Source: Fusobacterium necrogenes (lineage in GTDB: Bacteria > Fusobacteriota > Fusobacteriia > Fusobacteriales > Fusobacteriaceae). From it: a stretch of 64,000 nt of DNA. This document shows positions 53,505 to 63,987 of this stretch, one piece after another (positions within the stretch are counted from its first letter, which is position 1; every line of letters begins with the position of its first letter). The stretch covers positions 620,001 to 684,000 of the forward strand of contig NZ_UGGU01000003.1 of the NCBI RefSeq assembly GCF_900450765.1, written 5' to 3'. The notes beneath the pieces were generated by a model, which was not told the DNA's origin, made no database searches, and was given only the letters and a program-made list of their open reading frames with translations. The translations under genes and the position numbers were made by a program.

Positions 53505-56500
53505 ATGACAGATTTTTATAAGAAAAATAGGAAAAAAATCATATTAGTTACTTTCCTCTTTTTCTTGTTTTTTGGTGGTTGGTGGAATATAAGATACAAT
53601 TTGCCAAAAACAGTGGAAGTAGCAGTAAGATTATTTTTAGGTCCTACTTTTAAAAGTAGTAGTATAGATTTTCAAAAAAATAAAATTATAATAAAGGATT
53701 TTATTTTGGCTGATGATAATGAAGTTATAATAGATGTACCAAAGGTAGAGATACTTTATTCAAAGGAATCACTTAAGAACTTTAGAATAGAAGAGATTAT
53801 AGTTGCAGATGGAATAGCTAATATTACTAGAAGGAAAAATGGTGATATCAACATAGTAGCAGCATTTACTGGAAATAGTGAAAAAAATGAAGAAGTTGAG
53901 GAAAAAGTTGAACAAAAACAACCTTATGATCCTGGAGTATCTATTCCTATAGATAAAATTACAATTGAAAATATGACTACTACTTATAGAGACTTAGGAT
54001 ATAGATTACCGATAGAACAGACAGTTTATAATACAAAAGGTTACCTAACTTTTAGTAAAATAAAGGGAATAAATCTACATTTTATAGCTAATAATAAGTA
54101 TGAAATTTACGATTTCAGTTTCTCTACTGAAAAAGAACCTTATTCTATGAGAATAAAACTTTCTGATATAGATGTAAAAAATGAATTAGTTCAATATGGG
54201 TATGATGGGGAAGAACTTTCATATTCGAATGGGAAATTAAATATGGATTTAATAATAGCGTCTAGTGGACTTTTAGGATGGATAGATTTTAAAAATATAA
54301 ATGTAAGATATATTGATTTAAATGATGATATTAAGAATGTAGAAGGTAGAGTTGATTTTAAAAAAGAAGGAATATTTTTAAATGCTACTGGAATACTTTT
54401 TGATAAAGTAGAAAAATTTTCTCTTAGTTATAAAGATGAAGAATTAAATGTTGACTTTGACTTGGTTGATGTACAAAAAAGTAATTTAGAGAAATTATCT
54501 TATTTAAAAGATATAGACTTACCATTTGAAAAATTGAAAGTGGATAATGTAAAGTTTAATTTAAACCTTAAAGAAGAATTAAGTATAAATATAAATACAT
54601 TTATAAAAGAAGTTAAAATGGCAGGTTCAGAATTAAGAAATACTGAAATTAAATTTCGTTATGATAGTAAGGGAATACATCTTCCCAAAATTTTAACAAC
54701 TTTTAATCTTTTGAATGAAGAAGGTACTAGTATAATATCAGAAGAGGTAAATGGAGTTTTTGATTATTTTAATGAAAAAGGAAAGTTTAAGTTCAGTTTA
54801 AAAAATCTTGATAAAAAAGAATATATTCCAAATTTTAATGGAGAGTTTAATTTTGAAATTTTTGAAAAAAGTGTGAACTTTAATTTAAACTCTAATATTG
54901 TTGACATTCAAGGAAAATATCTTAATGATGAGAAAAAGATTTTATTAGAAAAAAGCGAGGAGTATTTTTTAAATTATGACTTAAGTCAGAAAAAAATTAT
55001 AGATGGAAAAGGGAAAATAAAATTTTCTTTATTTGATAATAACTTTTTGATAGATTATTCAGTCTATAATAATAAGTTAAATTTAAAAAGTTTTGCACTT
55101 ATGGTAAATGGAACTAAAGAGTTGGAAATTTTTGGAGATATAGATATAGATTCATTTTCTTATAATTTAAGACTAGAAGCTGAGAGTTTATATTTTAAGA
55201 ATTTATTAGGTCTTAAAGATGGGGAGTTAAATGCTAAAATGAGTGGATATATTCAAGGTGTAAGGGATAAATTTGATGGTGAAATAAAAATTGATTCTTT
55301 ATCAGTGAAATATCGTGCTAAATTAGAAGATTTAAAAGGTAAACTATTTTTTTCTAAAAATGAGGTATTATCTTTGGAGTTTGATGGAGAAATAGGTTCA
55401 ATAGGTTATAATGATTATAATTTAAATGGATTGTATTTAGTTGCTAGACTTAAAAATAATATATTTGAAATAAAAAGTCTAAACAACCAATTTTTGGATA
55501 TTTTTGGAAATTTAAACTTGGATACTAAAAATATAGATATTTCAGGGAATATAAGGAAACTTTCATTAAAAAAATTTGGGATAGAAAATCCAGAGATTAG
55601 ATTAGATGAAGTGAATGCAAAAATAAATGGAAAGCTGGATAATTTAGTTGGTAATTTGAGTTTAGATGATGTAAAGATAATACTTGAAAACAAAGAAAGC
55701 ATAGTTATAAAAGGAGGATTAGATTATAAAAACAATAAAATTCGAGCTAAAGATTTGAAAATAAATAATAATTTGTTTGAAGGAGAATACTCGTTAAGAA
55801 ATAGAGAGTATAATTCTACAATATTTTTACTAGAAGAAAATATAGGAAGGTACTATGGAAATGAATCTTTTAAATATAGAATTATAGGTAAGGCTTTAAT
55901 AAAAGGTAAAGATAAAACTGTAGCAGTAGATTTAAAATCTACAATTGATAAAATATATATATCAGGAAATAGACTACCAAATGCATATATAGAAGCTGAA
56001 TATAGAGCTCAAAATTTAACAGATGGAATACTAAAATTGAATGAGTTAACTTTGAGTAATCAAAATTTAGAAACACTTTTGAAAATTAATGGGGCTTATG
56101 ACGTATCTAAAAAATATCTAGATACTAAAATAAGCAAGCAATCTCTTCCTCTGACTAAGCTAAAGGAATATACTAGACTTGAAGATTTAACTGGAGAATT
56201 AATAGTAGAAGGAAGAATTAAGGGAGAATTAGATAAGTTGGCTTATAATTTAGGTATAAAAAGTAATGAATTAGGAATGAAAAATGTATATTTGAATTCT
56301 TTTAAATTAATTTTAAGTGGTGATCTTAAAAATGTTAATTTAGATGAACTGTCATTTAAATATTTAAATAATCTTTTTTACTCACAAGGAAACTATGATA
56401 TTTTATCAAAGAAATATATGTATAAGGGAGATGCTAAAGATATTAATTTAGATTTCTTAAATATTTTTTTAGAACCTTATGGGATAACTGGTATTAAGGG

Positions 56501-57941
56501 ATCTTCTACATTTAGTTTTAAGTTGAGAGAGAATGAAAATACTGGTTTTTTGAAGATAAAGAACTTTAATCTAGAGAATAAAGATTTATTCTTGAAATTA
56601 GAGCAATTTAACAGTACAATAAAATTAAAAGGTAAAGATTTATCTGTAGAAGAATTTCAAGGAAAACTAAATGATGGAAACATTAATTTAGTAGGAAATT
56701 TTGTTGTTCCTGTGATTGAAGAAATTGAAAAAAATCCATATTTTAAAGAGGATTTAAAATACAATTTCAATTTAAAATTAAATGGGATAAAGTACAGATA
56801 TGGAGAGATGTTTGGGGTTAATTTTAATAGTGATATTGTTGTAGACAATAATAAGGTATTAGGGAATATTGAAATAATAGATGGAACAGTAGAAGAGATA
56901 CCAAATACTTCTAAGAGTATATTTGATAAGATAAAGGAATTTATTTTTAGATCTTCTTCACAAACAGTTAATGAAAGTGAAGATTTAGGGTCTGATTTTA
57001 AAATTGAGACAGTATTTGAAAATTCTCCAGAAATCAATGTTGGAATAAAGATTGTTAAAGGAATAAAATTAGATATAAAAGATCTTAACTCTTTTGTAGG
57101 TGATGTAGTTGGAAATGTGGTTGGAAATGGAACTTTGAGTGGAAAAGATGGCAAATATACTTTTCTAGGAAATGTAGAAGTAATGAAAGGAAGCTTGAAT
57201 GTTAACGATAATATTTTCACTTTAGATAGAGCAGTAGTTATATTTAATGATGAAAAAACTTATTTGCCGAAACTTAATCCAAATTTATTAATAGATGCGA
57301 GAGTAAATGTACAAGATGATGAAATAGGTTTAAGTTTGAATGGAAATTTAAATAATTTAAAATTTAATATAAGCTCTAAAAGTGGAAGTAGTAGTGGTAA
57401 TTTAAATTCACTATTAGTAGATGGAGATATGAATGAAGGAAATAATGAAGCTACTACAACACTTATAACTAATGTTATAGGAGGGCAGTTGACACAAGTA
57501 TTAAAACCAGTTTCAAATTTAATAAAAAACACTTTGAATATTTCAAAGTTTAGGATTAGTTCAAATCTTCTGAATGATCAAAGCAAAAATGCTAATACCA
57601 ATGAAGAAGCTCAAAGTAGATTGAGATTTGGAGCTGTTTTGGAAGCAGAAGATAATATATACAAAGATAAAATATGGTGGGTGGCAAAAGGGACACTGTT
57701 GGAGGATGATAGTACAGAATACGAAAAGAAGAATAATGAAAGTGGAGCATTAAGAGAGTATGATTTCTCTCTTGAGTATAGATTTGATGCAACAAAATCT
57801 ATTGGAATAGGTGTAGGTAAGCTCCCAGAGGACAGAAAAAAATCATCAGATAAAGAATCTAAAGAAAATTTAAATTATCATATTGATTTTAAATTTGAGA
57901 AAAGATATGATAGTTTAATAGATATCTTTATAAATAAATAG
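53505..57941 (+). CDS. tamB: TamB-like translocation/assembly module protein
   Basis: The 1478-residue protein has a single N-terminal membrane helix (about 10-27) and a very long beta-rich body of repeating strands, forming a hydrophobic groove across the periplasm. The C-terminal TamB/DUF490 domain covers about the last 350 residues (SGKDGKYTFLGNVEVMKGSLNVND, VIFNDEKTYLPKLNPNLLIDARVNV). TamB/AsmA-like proteins are linked to phospholipid transport to the outer membrane and to beta-barrel assembly. It stands directly before bamA, with stop and start regions touching. The antisense open frames within it are shadows. Confidence 0.9.
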   Translation: MTDFYKKNRKKIILVTFLFFLFFGGWWNIRYNLPKTVEVAVRLFLGPTFKSSSIDFQKNKIIIKDFILADDNEVIIDVPKVEILYSKESLKNFRIEEIIVADGIANITRRKNGDINIVAAFTGNSEKNEEVEEKVEQKQPYDPGVSIPIDKITIENMTTTYRDLGYRLPIEQTVYNTKGYLTFSKIKGINLHFIANNKYEIYDFSFSTEKEPYSMRIKLSDIDVKNELVQYGYDGEELSYSNGKLNMDLIIASSGLLGWIDFKNINVRYIDLNDDIKNVEGRVDFKKEGIFLNATGILFDKVEKFSLSYKDEELNVDFDLVDVQKSNLEKLSYLKDIDLPFEKLKVDNVKFNLNLKEELSININTFIKEVKMAGSELRNTEIKFRYDSKGIHLPKILTTFNLLNEEGTSIISEEVNGVFDYFNEKGKFKFSLKNLDKKEYIPNFNGEFNFEIFEKSVNFNLNSNIVDIQGKYLNDEKKILLEKSEEYFLNYDLSQKKIIDGKGKIKFSLFDNNFLIDYSVYNNKLNLKSFALMVNGTKELEIFGDIDIDSFSYNLRLEAESLYFKNLLGLKDGELNAKMSGYIQGVRDKFDGEIKIDSLSVKYRAKLEDLKGKLFFSKNEVLSLEFDGEIGSIGYNDYNLNGLYLVARLKNNIFEIKSLNNQFLDIFGNLNLDTKNIDISGNIRKLSLKKFGIENPEIRLDEVNAKINGKLDNLVGNLSLDDVKIILENKESIVIKGGLDYKNNKIRAKDLKINNNLFEGEYSLRNREYNSTIFLLEENIGRYYGNESFKYRIIGKALIKGKDKTVAVDLKSTIDKIYISGNRLPNAYIEAEYRAQNLTDGILKLNELTLSNQNLETLLKINGAYDVSKKYLDTKISKQSLPLTKLKEYTRLEDLTGELIVEGRIKGELDKLAYNLGIKSNELGMKNVYLNSFKLILSGDLKNVNLDELSFKYLNNLFYSQGNYDILSKKYMYKGDAKDINLDFLNIFLEPYGITGIKGSSTFSFKLRENENTGFLKIKNFNLENKDLFLKLEQFNSTIKLKGKDLSVEEFQGKLNDGNINLVGNFVVPVIEEIEKNPYFKEDLKYNFNLKLNGIKYRYGEMFGVNFNSDIVVDNNKVLGNIEIIDGTVEEIPNTSKSIFDKIKEFIFRSSSQTVNESEDLGSDFKIETVFENSPEINVGIKIVKGIKLDIKDLNSFVGDVVGNVVGNGTLSGKDGKYTFLGNVEVMKGSLNVNDNIFTLDRAVVIFNDEKTYLPKLNPNLLIDARVNVQDDEIGLSLNGNLNNLKFNISSKSGSSSGNLNSLLVDGDMNEGNNEATTTLITNVIGGQLTQVLKPVSNLIKNTLNISKFRISSNLLNDQSKNANTNEEAQSRLRFGAVLEAEDNIYKDKIWWVAKGTLLEDDSTEYEKKNNESGALREYDFSLEYRFDATKSIGIGVGKLPEDRKKSSDKESKENLNYHIDFKFEKRYDSLIDIFINK

Positions 57942-57952
57942 TGGAGGTAGAG

Positions 57953-60028
57953 ATGAGAAAACAGATAACCGTTTTACTTGTTTTTCTATTAAGTGTTATC
58001 TCATTAGCTAATATTTCTAGTTATGATATTAGAAAAATAGAGATAATAAATAATAGAGAAGTTCCTTATGAAGTCATACTTAACAGTATGAAATCAAAAG
58101 AGGGACAAAAATATGCAACTGAAAATATGATAGCTGATTATAAGGCTATAAAGGATTTAGATTATGTTTCAGATGTATCTATATATCCTACTGTCTATGA
58201 TAATGGAATAAAATTGACTGTGGATATTACTGAGAAAAAAGATGCAAAAGCTTTGCTTGAAGAAAAGGGAATAATTCCACTTACAGAGAGAGAAAAAGTA
58301 GATACAACTATTGTGGTATCAAGTATTGAAATTATAGGGAATACTCATGTAACTACCAAAGAAATAAGAGATATGATACCTATTCAAACTGGTGGATATT
58401 TTTCTAGAAATAGAGTCATAGAAGGACATAAAAATCTTATAGAAAGTGGATATTTTAGAGATGTAATTCCTGATGTTATTAAGACAGGTAAAGGGGTAAA
58501 AATTGTATATAGTGTTTTAGAAAATCCTATTATTAATGGAATAAATATTATAGGGAATACTGTTTATACAACTGATGAATTAATGCAAGTTATACAGACA
58601 GAACCGGGAAAAATATTTAATATTAATACCATTAGAGGAGATAGAGATAGGATAATTCAAAAATATCAAGATGGAGGATATGTCCTAGCTGAAGTTGTAG
58701 ATATAGGACTTAATGCAAATCTTGAATTAGAAATTTATCTAAGTGAAGGTGTAGTAAGAAATGTAGAGTTTAAAAAGATGGTAACTAAACAAAAAGGAGC
58801 TAGAAGAAGAGCGACTGATGATGTATTAAAGACAGCGGATTATGTTATCGCTAGAGAGGTAGAACTCAAAGAAAATGAGATTTTTAATTCAAAATCTTAT
58901 GATGAAACAGTACAAAATCTTATGAGATTAGGACATTTTAGAAATGTAAAGTATGAAGTGAGAGATATACCTGGAGATCCAGATGGAAAGAATATTATCT
59001 TATTACTTGATGAAGAAAGAACAGCGATATTACAAGGAGCAATTTCTTATGGTTCTGAGATTGGTCTTTTAGGAACTATTTCTATAAAAGATACTAACTG
59101 GAAAGGAAAAGGACAAGAATTAGGATTTACTTTTGAAAAATCAGATAGAGATTACTCGAGTTTTTCGATCAACTTTTATGATCCATGGATAAAAGATACT
59201 GATAGAATATCTTGGGGTTGGAGTATCTATAAAAATAGTTATGAAGATGATGAAAGTGCAATTTTTAATCAAATAGATACTATTGGAGCTAAATTTAATG
59301 TAGGTAAGGGAATAACTAAAAATATAAGACTTAGTCTTGGAACAAAATTAGAATATGTAGAAGAGAGTGCGGATCACTCTAAATTTAGAAATGGTAAATG
59401 GATAAATTATAGACCTGGAGAAGAGGCTAAAGGGTTAGATGATAAATATTACATTTGGAGTTTATTCCCATCTATTACTTATGATACAAGAAATCATTTT
59501 TGGAATCCAACAGCCGGGGAATATGCAAAACTTCAGTTAGAAGGTGGTTATGCTGGCGGATATGCTGGAGATGCATTTGGAAATGTAACTCTCGAATTAA
59601 GAAAATACCATGCTGGATTATTTAAAAAGAATATATTTGCTTACAGAATTGTAGGTGGAGTAATGAGTGAATCTACAAAAGAAGGGCAAAGATTCTGGGT
59701 AGGTGGTGGAAATACACTTAGAGGATATGATGGTGGATTCTATAAAGGAACTAAAAAATTAGTAGGAACTATAGAAAATAGAACTCAATTAAATGATGTG
59801 TTGGGATTTGTAGTATTTTTTGATGCTGGTAGAGCTTGGGATTATAGAGGAAGAGATTTATCATATCAACGTGATGAAAAGTTTTCTAATGATATAGCTA
59901 TGGCAGCAGGAGTTGGATTAAGAGTTAATACCCCTATTGGACCATTGAGATTTGATTTTGGTTGGCCAATTAAAAATGATGATGCAAGTGGAATGGAATT
60001 TTATTTCAACATAGGGCAATCATTTTAA
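57953..60028 (+). CDS. bamA: Outer-membrane assembly factor BamA (Omp85)
   Basis: Inserts beta-barrel proteins into the outer membrane. ATG 57953 follows GTGGAGGTAG; the in-frame GTG at 57941 lies before that site. The 691-residue protein has a signal peptide (1-20), several POTRA domains (about 22-340; segments such as IEIIGNTHVTTKEIRDMIP and INIIGNTVYTTDELMQVI) and a C-terminal barrel with the Omp85 motifs RFWVGGGNTLRGYDGG and VVFFDAGRAWD. It ends FYFNIGQSF with the usual C-terminal Phe. It is complete. Confidence 0.96.
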   Translation: MRKQITVLLVFLLSVISLANISSYDIRKIEIINNREVPYEVILNSMKSKEGQKYATENMIADYKAIKDLDYVSDVSIYPTVYDNGIKLTVDITEKKDAKALLEEKGIIPLTEREKVDTTIVVSSIEIIGNTHVTTKEIRDMIPIQTGGYFSRNRVIEGHKNLIESGYFRDVIPDVIKTGKGVKIVYSVLENPIINGINIIGNTVYTTDELMQVIQTEPGKIFNINTIRGDRDRIIQKYQDGGYVLAEVVDIGLNANLELEIYLSEGVVRNVEFKKMVTKQKGARRRATDDVLKTADYVIAREVELKENEIFNSKSYDETVQNLMRLGHFRNVKYEVRDIPGDPDGKNIILLLDEERTAILQGAISYGSEIGLLGTISIKDTNWKGKGQELGFTFEKSDRDYSSFSINFYDPWIKDTDRISWGWSIYKNSYEDDESAIFNQIDTIGAKFNVGKGITKNIRLSLGTKLEYVEESADHSKFRNGKWINYRPGEEAKGLDDKYYIWSLFPSITYDTRNHFWNPTAGEYAKLQLEGGYAGGYAGDAFGNVTLELRKYHAGLFKKNIFAYRIVGGVMSESTKEGQRFWVGGGNTLRGYDGGFYKGTKKLVGTIENRTQLNDVLGFVVFFDAGRAWDYRGRDLSYQRDEKFSNDIAMAAGVGLRVNTPIGPLRFDFGWPIKNDDASGMEFYFNIGQSF

Positions 60029-60061
60029 TAAAATATAAAAGTGTTTATGGAGGTTGATGAA

Positions 60062-60541
60062 ATGAGAAAAGTAGCAATAACATTAATGGCAGTGACAATG
60101 TCAATATCAGCATTAGCTGAAAAAATAGGGTTTGTAAATTCGCAAGAGGCTTTTACAAAGTATTCACAAACAAAAATTATTCAGGAAAATTTAAATAAAG
60201 AAAAGAGTAGATTAGAAAATGAAATAAAGCAAAAAGAGGTTGTTCTTCAAAAAGCTCAATTAGAATTACAGTCAAAAGGAGATAAGATAAGTGAAAAAGA
60301 AAAGCAAGATTTCCAAAAGCAAGTTGAAGCTTTTCAAAAATTTGTAAGAGATTCACAAACTAAATTAAGTAAAGAAGAATATACAAGAATGCAAGAAATA
60401 GATAAGGCAATGACAACAGCTATCCAAGCAGTAGCTAAGGCAGGAAAATATGATTATATATTAGAAGCTGGAGCAATAAAATTTGGAGGAATTGATGTTA
60501 CAGAAGATGTGCTAAAAGCTATGGAGAAAGCTAAAAAATAA
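60062..60541 (+). CDS. OmpH/Skp-family periplasmic chaperone
   Basis: The 159-residue protein has a signal peptide ending SALA (about residue 18) and a long charged coiled-coil (about 35-120) typical of the tentacles of Skp, which shield outer-membrane proteins on the way to BamA. The mature start EKIGFVNSQEAFTKY is the family signature. ATG 60062 follows GGAGGTTGATGA; the GTG at 60041 lies before this site. It lies between bamA and lpxD, as in E. coli. Confidence 0.92.
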   Translation: MRKVAITLMAVTMSISALAEKIGFVNSQEAFTKYSQTKIIQENLNKEKSRLENEIKQKEVVLQKAQLELQSKGDKISEKEKQDFQKQVEAFQKFVRDSQTKLSKEEYTRMQEIDKAMTTAIQAVAKAGKYDYILEAGAIKFGGIDVTEDVLKAMEKAKK

Positions 60542-60559
60542 TCAATTAAGGAGGAAATG

Positions 60560-61567
60560 ATGAGATATCATATAAATGATTTAATAAACCTCCTTGGATG
60601 TGAAATAAAGGGAGATTTAAGTCTAGAATATATTTCTGGACTTGCTCCCTTTTTTCAAGCCCAAGAGGATAGTATAACATTCGCTTCAGATGAAAAATTT
60701 TTAAAAAAATTGAATGAAACTAAAGCAAAAGTGATTTTAGTACCAGATATTCCATTACCAAACATTGGTAAAATGTATTTGGTTGTAAAAGAAAATCCAA
60801 GAACACTTATGCCAAAACTTTTAAACTTTTTTAAAAGAGAAATAAAACCTTTTGAAAAGATGATAGAAGAATCTAGCAAAATAGGGAGAAATGTAAAGTT
60901 AGGTCCTAATGTCTATGTTGGTCATGATGTAGTTATAGGAGATAATGTAATTATACATCCAAATGTAACAATAGAAGAGGGAGTAGAGATAGGATCTGGA
61001 ACTATAATTTATTCTAATGTCACAATAAGAGAGTTTTGTAAAATAGGAAGGAATTGTGTCATACAACCTGGAGCAGTAATTGGTTCAGATGGCTTTGGGT
61101 TTATAAAAATAAATGGAAATAATACTAAAATAGAGCAAATAGGAAGTGTTATTGTAGAGGATAATATTGAAATTGGTGCTAATACAACAATTGATAGAGG
61201 AGCAATAGGAGATACAATTATTAAAAAATATACGAAAATTGATAATTTAGTACAGATAGCCCATAATGATATTATAGGTGAAAATTGCTTGATAATTTCT
61301 CAAGTAGGTATAGCTGGAAGTGTAGAGGTAGGAAATAATACTACTTTAGCTGGTCAAGTTGGGGTAGCTGGACATCTAAAGATAGGAAATAATGTTGTAA
61401 TAGGTGCTAAATCTGGAGTAGCAGGTAATGTAGCAGATAATCAAATTCTTTCTGGATATCCACTTATTGATCATAAAGAAGACTTAAAAATAAAAATATC
61501 TATGAAAAAACTTCCAGAGTTAATCAGAAAAGTGAGAGAATTAGAGAAAAAAATTCAAGAAAAATAA
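60560..61567 (+). CDS. lpxD: UDP-3-O-(3-hydroxyacyl)glucosamine N-acyltransferase LpxD
   Basis: Adds the N-linked acyl chain in lipid A synthesis. The second of two adjacent ATGs (60560) lies 5 bp from AAGGAGG and is preferred over 60557. The 335-residue protein has the N-terminal uridine-binding domain, a left-handed beta-helix of hexapeptide repeats (from about residue 105, e.g. IGRNVKLGPNVYVGHDVVIG) and the catalytic His in VQIAHNDIIGENC. It shows that the organism makes lipid A. The gene is complete. Confidence 0.96.
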   Translation: MRYHINDLINLLGCEIKGDLSLEYISGLAPFFQAQEDSITFASDEKFLKKLNETKAKVILVPDIPLPNIGKMYLVVKENPRTLMPKLLNFFKREIKPFEKMIEESSKIGRNVKLGPNVYVGHDVVIGDNVIIHPNVTIEEGVEIGSGTIIYSNVTIREFCKIGRNCVIQPGAVIGSDGFGFIKINGNNTKIEQIGSVIVEDNIEIGANTTIDRGAIGDTIIKKYTKIDNLVQIAHNDIIGENCLIISQVGIAGSVEVGNNTTLAGQVGVAGHLKIGNNVVIGAKSGVAGNVADNQILSGYPLIDHKEDLKIKISMKKLPELIRKVRELEKKIQEK

Positions 61568-61638
61568 AAAGATGTTTGAAATTTTATTAGAAAGTGTTAA
61601 AATATAAAAATCAAGTAAGAAAATAAGATGAGGTAGAA

Positions 61639-62232
61639 ATGAAGAAGAGAGTTTATTTTGATAAGTATGGAGAGATGAAGTTTATATCCCATCTTGACTT
61701 ATTAAGATTTTTTGAAAGAATTTTCAATAAGGCAGAAATTCCTGTAAAGTATAGTCAGGGATTCCATCCTAGACCTAAGATGTCCTTTGGAAGTCCTATA
61801 TCTTTAGGCACAGAGGCTTACAATGAAATTATGGATTTTGAAACTGATGCAGAGATTTCTAATGAAGAGGTAAAAAAGAGACTTAATGATAGCGCTGTAT
61901 TAGGCTTTAAAGTCAATAAGGTTGAAGAGGTAGCTAAAAAGTCTTCAATAATGGAAGAGTTTACAAATATGCTTTATACAGTTGAAGGAAGTCAAGAAGA
62001 TATGGATAAACTTGAAAAATTATTAAATTCTGAAAATATTTTAGAAATAAAGGAAAAAAAAGGAAAAATTGTCACTAGAAATTTAAAGGAAAGATTAAAG
62101 TTTTTTTCAAGAGAAGGAAATAAAATTTTGATGGAGATCATTAATACTTCTCCAAATTCATATTTAGAGATGATAGGAATTGAGCAGCAAGATGTTCAAA
62201 TAAATAGATTAGGCTACAAAGTTAACAATTAA
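61639..62232 (+). CDS. DUF2344 (radical-SAM-associated) protein
   Basis: The 197-residue protein starts [34 protein letters not shown] and contains [20 protein letters not shown], the DUF2344 signature. In many bacteria it follows, or is fused to, a B12-binding radical SAM protein of unknown substrate. In this window there is no such protein next to it; it stands between lpxD and serS. The function is unknown. Confidence 0.88.
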   Translation: MKKRVYFDKYGEMKFISHLDLLRFFERIFNKAEIPVKYSQGFHPRPKMSFGSPISLGTEAYNEIMDFETDAEISNEEVKKRLNDSAVLGFKVNKVEEVAKKSSIMEEFTNMLYTVEGSQEDMDKLEKLLNSENILEIKEKKGKIVTRNLKERLKFFSREGNKILMEIINTSPNSYLEMIGIEQQDVQINRLGYKVNN

Positions 62233-62258
62233 AATATATTGCGAGAGGAGAAATTAGT

Positions 62259-63530
62259 ATGTTAGAATTAAAATTCATACGTGAAAACAAAGAGAAAGTT
62301 GAGGAGATGCTAAAAAATAGAAATAGCAATTTAACTCTTGATGAGTTTTTTCAACTAGATGATCAAAGAAGAGAGATCTTAGGAGAAGTAGAGACTTTAA
62401 AACAAAAAAGAAATCAAGAATCAGCAGAAATAGCAAAATTAAAAAAAGAAAATCAAGATGCTAGCCTTCTTATTGAAGAAATGGGAAAGGTTTCAACTCA
62501 AATAAAGGAACTAGATAATAAATTAGCTGAGATAGAAGAAAAATTAACTTATATACAAATGATTATTCCAAATATGTATCAAGAAGGAACTCCAGTAGGA
62601 GAAGATGAAAATTCAAATGTAGAAATTAGAAGATGGGGAACTCCTAGAGAATTTTCCTTTGCACCAAAAGCTCATTGGGATATAGGAGAAGATTTAGGAA
62701 TATTAGATTTTGAAAGAGGAGCAAAACTTGGGGGATCAAGATTTGTATTATATAGAGGATTAGGTGCTAGAGTAGAGAGAGCACTTATTAATTTTATGTT
62801 AGACTTACATACTTTAGAGCATGGCTATACTGAACATATTACTCCATTTATGGTAAAAAGAGAGGTATGTGAGGGAACAGGACAACTTCCAAAGTTTGAA
62901 GATGATATGTATAGAACAACAGATGATATGTTTTTAATTTCAACTTCTGAAATAACTATGACAAATATTCATAGAAAAGAAATTTTAGATGAAAAGGAAT
63001 TACCTAAGTACTATACTGCTTACTCTCCATGCTTTAGAAGAGAAGCTGGATCATATGGTAAGGATGTAAAAGGGATTATAAGACTTCATCAATTTAATAA
63101 AGTGGAAATGGTAAAAATAACTAATCAGGAGTCATCTTATGATGAACTAGAAAAAATGGTAAACAATGCTGAAGAAGTATTAAAAAGATTAGAATTACCA
63201 TATAGAGTAATACAGTTATGTACTGGAGATTTAGGATTTGGAGCTGCTAAAACTTACGATATTGAAGTATGGTTACCATCTCAAGGGAAATATAGAGAGA
63301 TATCTTCATGCTCTAACTGTGAAGGATTCCAAGCTAGAAGAATGGGACTTAAATATAGACCGAATGGAAGTTCTAAAAGTGAATATTGTCATACATTAAA
63401 TGGTTCTGGATTAGCAGTAGGAAGAACATTAGTTGCTATTATGGAGAATTATCAACAAGAAGATGGTTCATTTTTAATACCCAAAGCTTTAATACCATAT
63501 ATGGGAGGAATAGAAGTTGTTAAGAAGTAG
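62259..63530 (+). CDS. serS: Seryl-tRNA synthetase
   Basis: Charges tRNA-Ser. The 423-residue class II synthetase has the N-terminal coiled-coil arm (about 25-105) that grips the long variable arm of tRNA-Ser, motif 2 ([22 protein letters not shown]) and motif 3 ([18 protein letters not shown]). It is full length. The ribosome site is GAGAGGAG. The downstream gene overlaps its end by 14 bp. Confidence 0.97.
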   Translation: MLELKFIRENKEKVEEMLKNRNSNLTLDEFFQLDDQRREILGEVETLKQKRNQESAEIAKLKKENQDASLLIEEMGKVSTQIKELDNKLAEIEEKLTYIQMIIPNMYQEGTPVGEDENSNVEIRRWGTPREFSFAPKAHWDIGEDLGILDFERGAKLGGSRFVLYRGLGARVERALINFMLDLHTLEHGYTEHITPFMVKREVCEGTGQLPKFEDDMYRTTDDMFLISTSEITMTNIHRKEILDEKELPKYYTAYSPCFRREAGSYGKDVKGIIRLHQFNKVEMVKITNQESSYDELEKMVNNAEEVLKRLELPYRVIQLCTGDLGFGAAKTYDIEVWLPSQGKYREISSCSNCEGFQARRMGLKYRPNGSSKSEYCHTLNGSGLAVGRTLVAIMENYQQEDGSFLIPKALIPYMGGIEVVKK

Positions 63531-63987
63531 TTTGCTTATACTACTATTACTTAATATTTTCATAAATAATTTACTCTATATAGGAACAACTACTTTGATA
63601 TTATTTATATTAAATCTAATATATAATAGAAATTTAAAGGAAAATATTCAAAGAGTAAGATTTTTGTTTTTTTTCTACTTTCTAACTTGTCTCTTACAAA
63701 TATTCTATACTCAAGAAGGAGAGGTACTTTTTAAATTTTTAAAATTTTATATAACTAAAGAAGGAATATATAATTTCTTATTAAATTTTTTAAGAATTTT
63801 TAATCTTTTATTATTGTCTTGGATAGTTGTTGAACAAAAATTTATAGGAAATAAGTTTAGTAAATATCAAAAAATAATAGAATTAGTGATAGAATTAGTA
63901 CCTCAAGCTATTTTACTTATAAGAAAAAGAATGAGGATAAAATGGTTCTTTAGATATATTTTGAAACAAATAAAAGTAAAAAACTAA
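63517..63987 (+). CDS. Small membrane protein, EcfT-like
   Basis: The 156-residue protein starts with TTG 63517 inside the end of serS, 7 bp after GGGAGGA, so translation is probably coupled. It has about four hydrophobic segments. The stretch [28 protein letters not shown] resembles the conserved part of energy-coupling-factor transporter T subunits (CbiQ/EcfT). It is shorter than typical EcfT (about 260 residues). The basic C-terminus ([18 protein letters not shown]) could correspond to a coupling helix. It may be a reduced T component or an unrelated membrane protein. Confidence 0.5.
   Translation: MLRSSLLILLLLNIFINNLLYIGTTTLILFILNLIYNRNLKENIQRVRFLFFFYFLTCLLQIFYTQEGEVLFKFLKFYITKEGIYNFLLNFLRIFNLLLLSWIVVEQKFIGNKFSKYQKIIELVIELVPQAILLIRKRMRIKWFFRYILKQIKVKN

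Noticed and set aside
55415-57795. Several antisense open frames inside tamB
   Set aside because: They lack ribosome sites and families, and are explained by the A+T-rich codon use of the sense gene.
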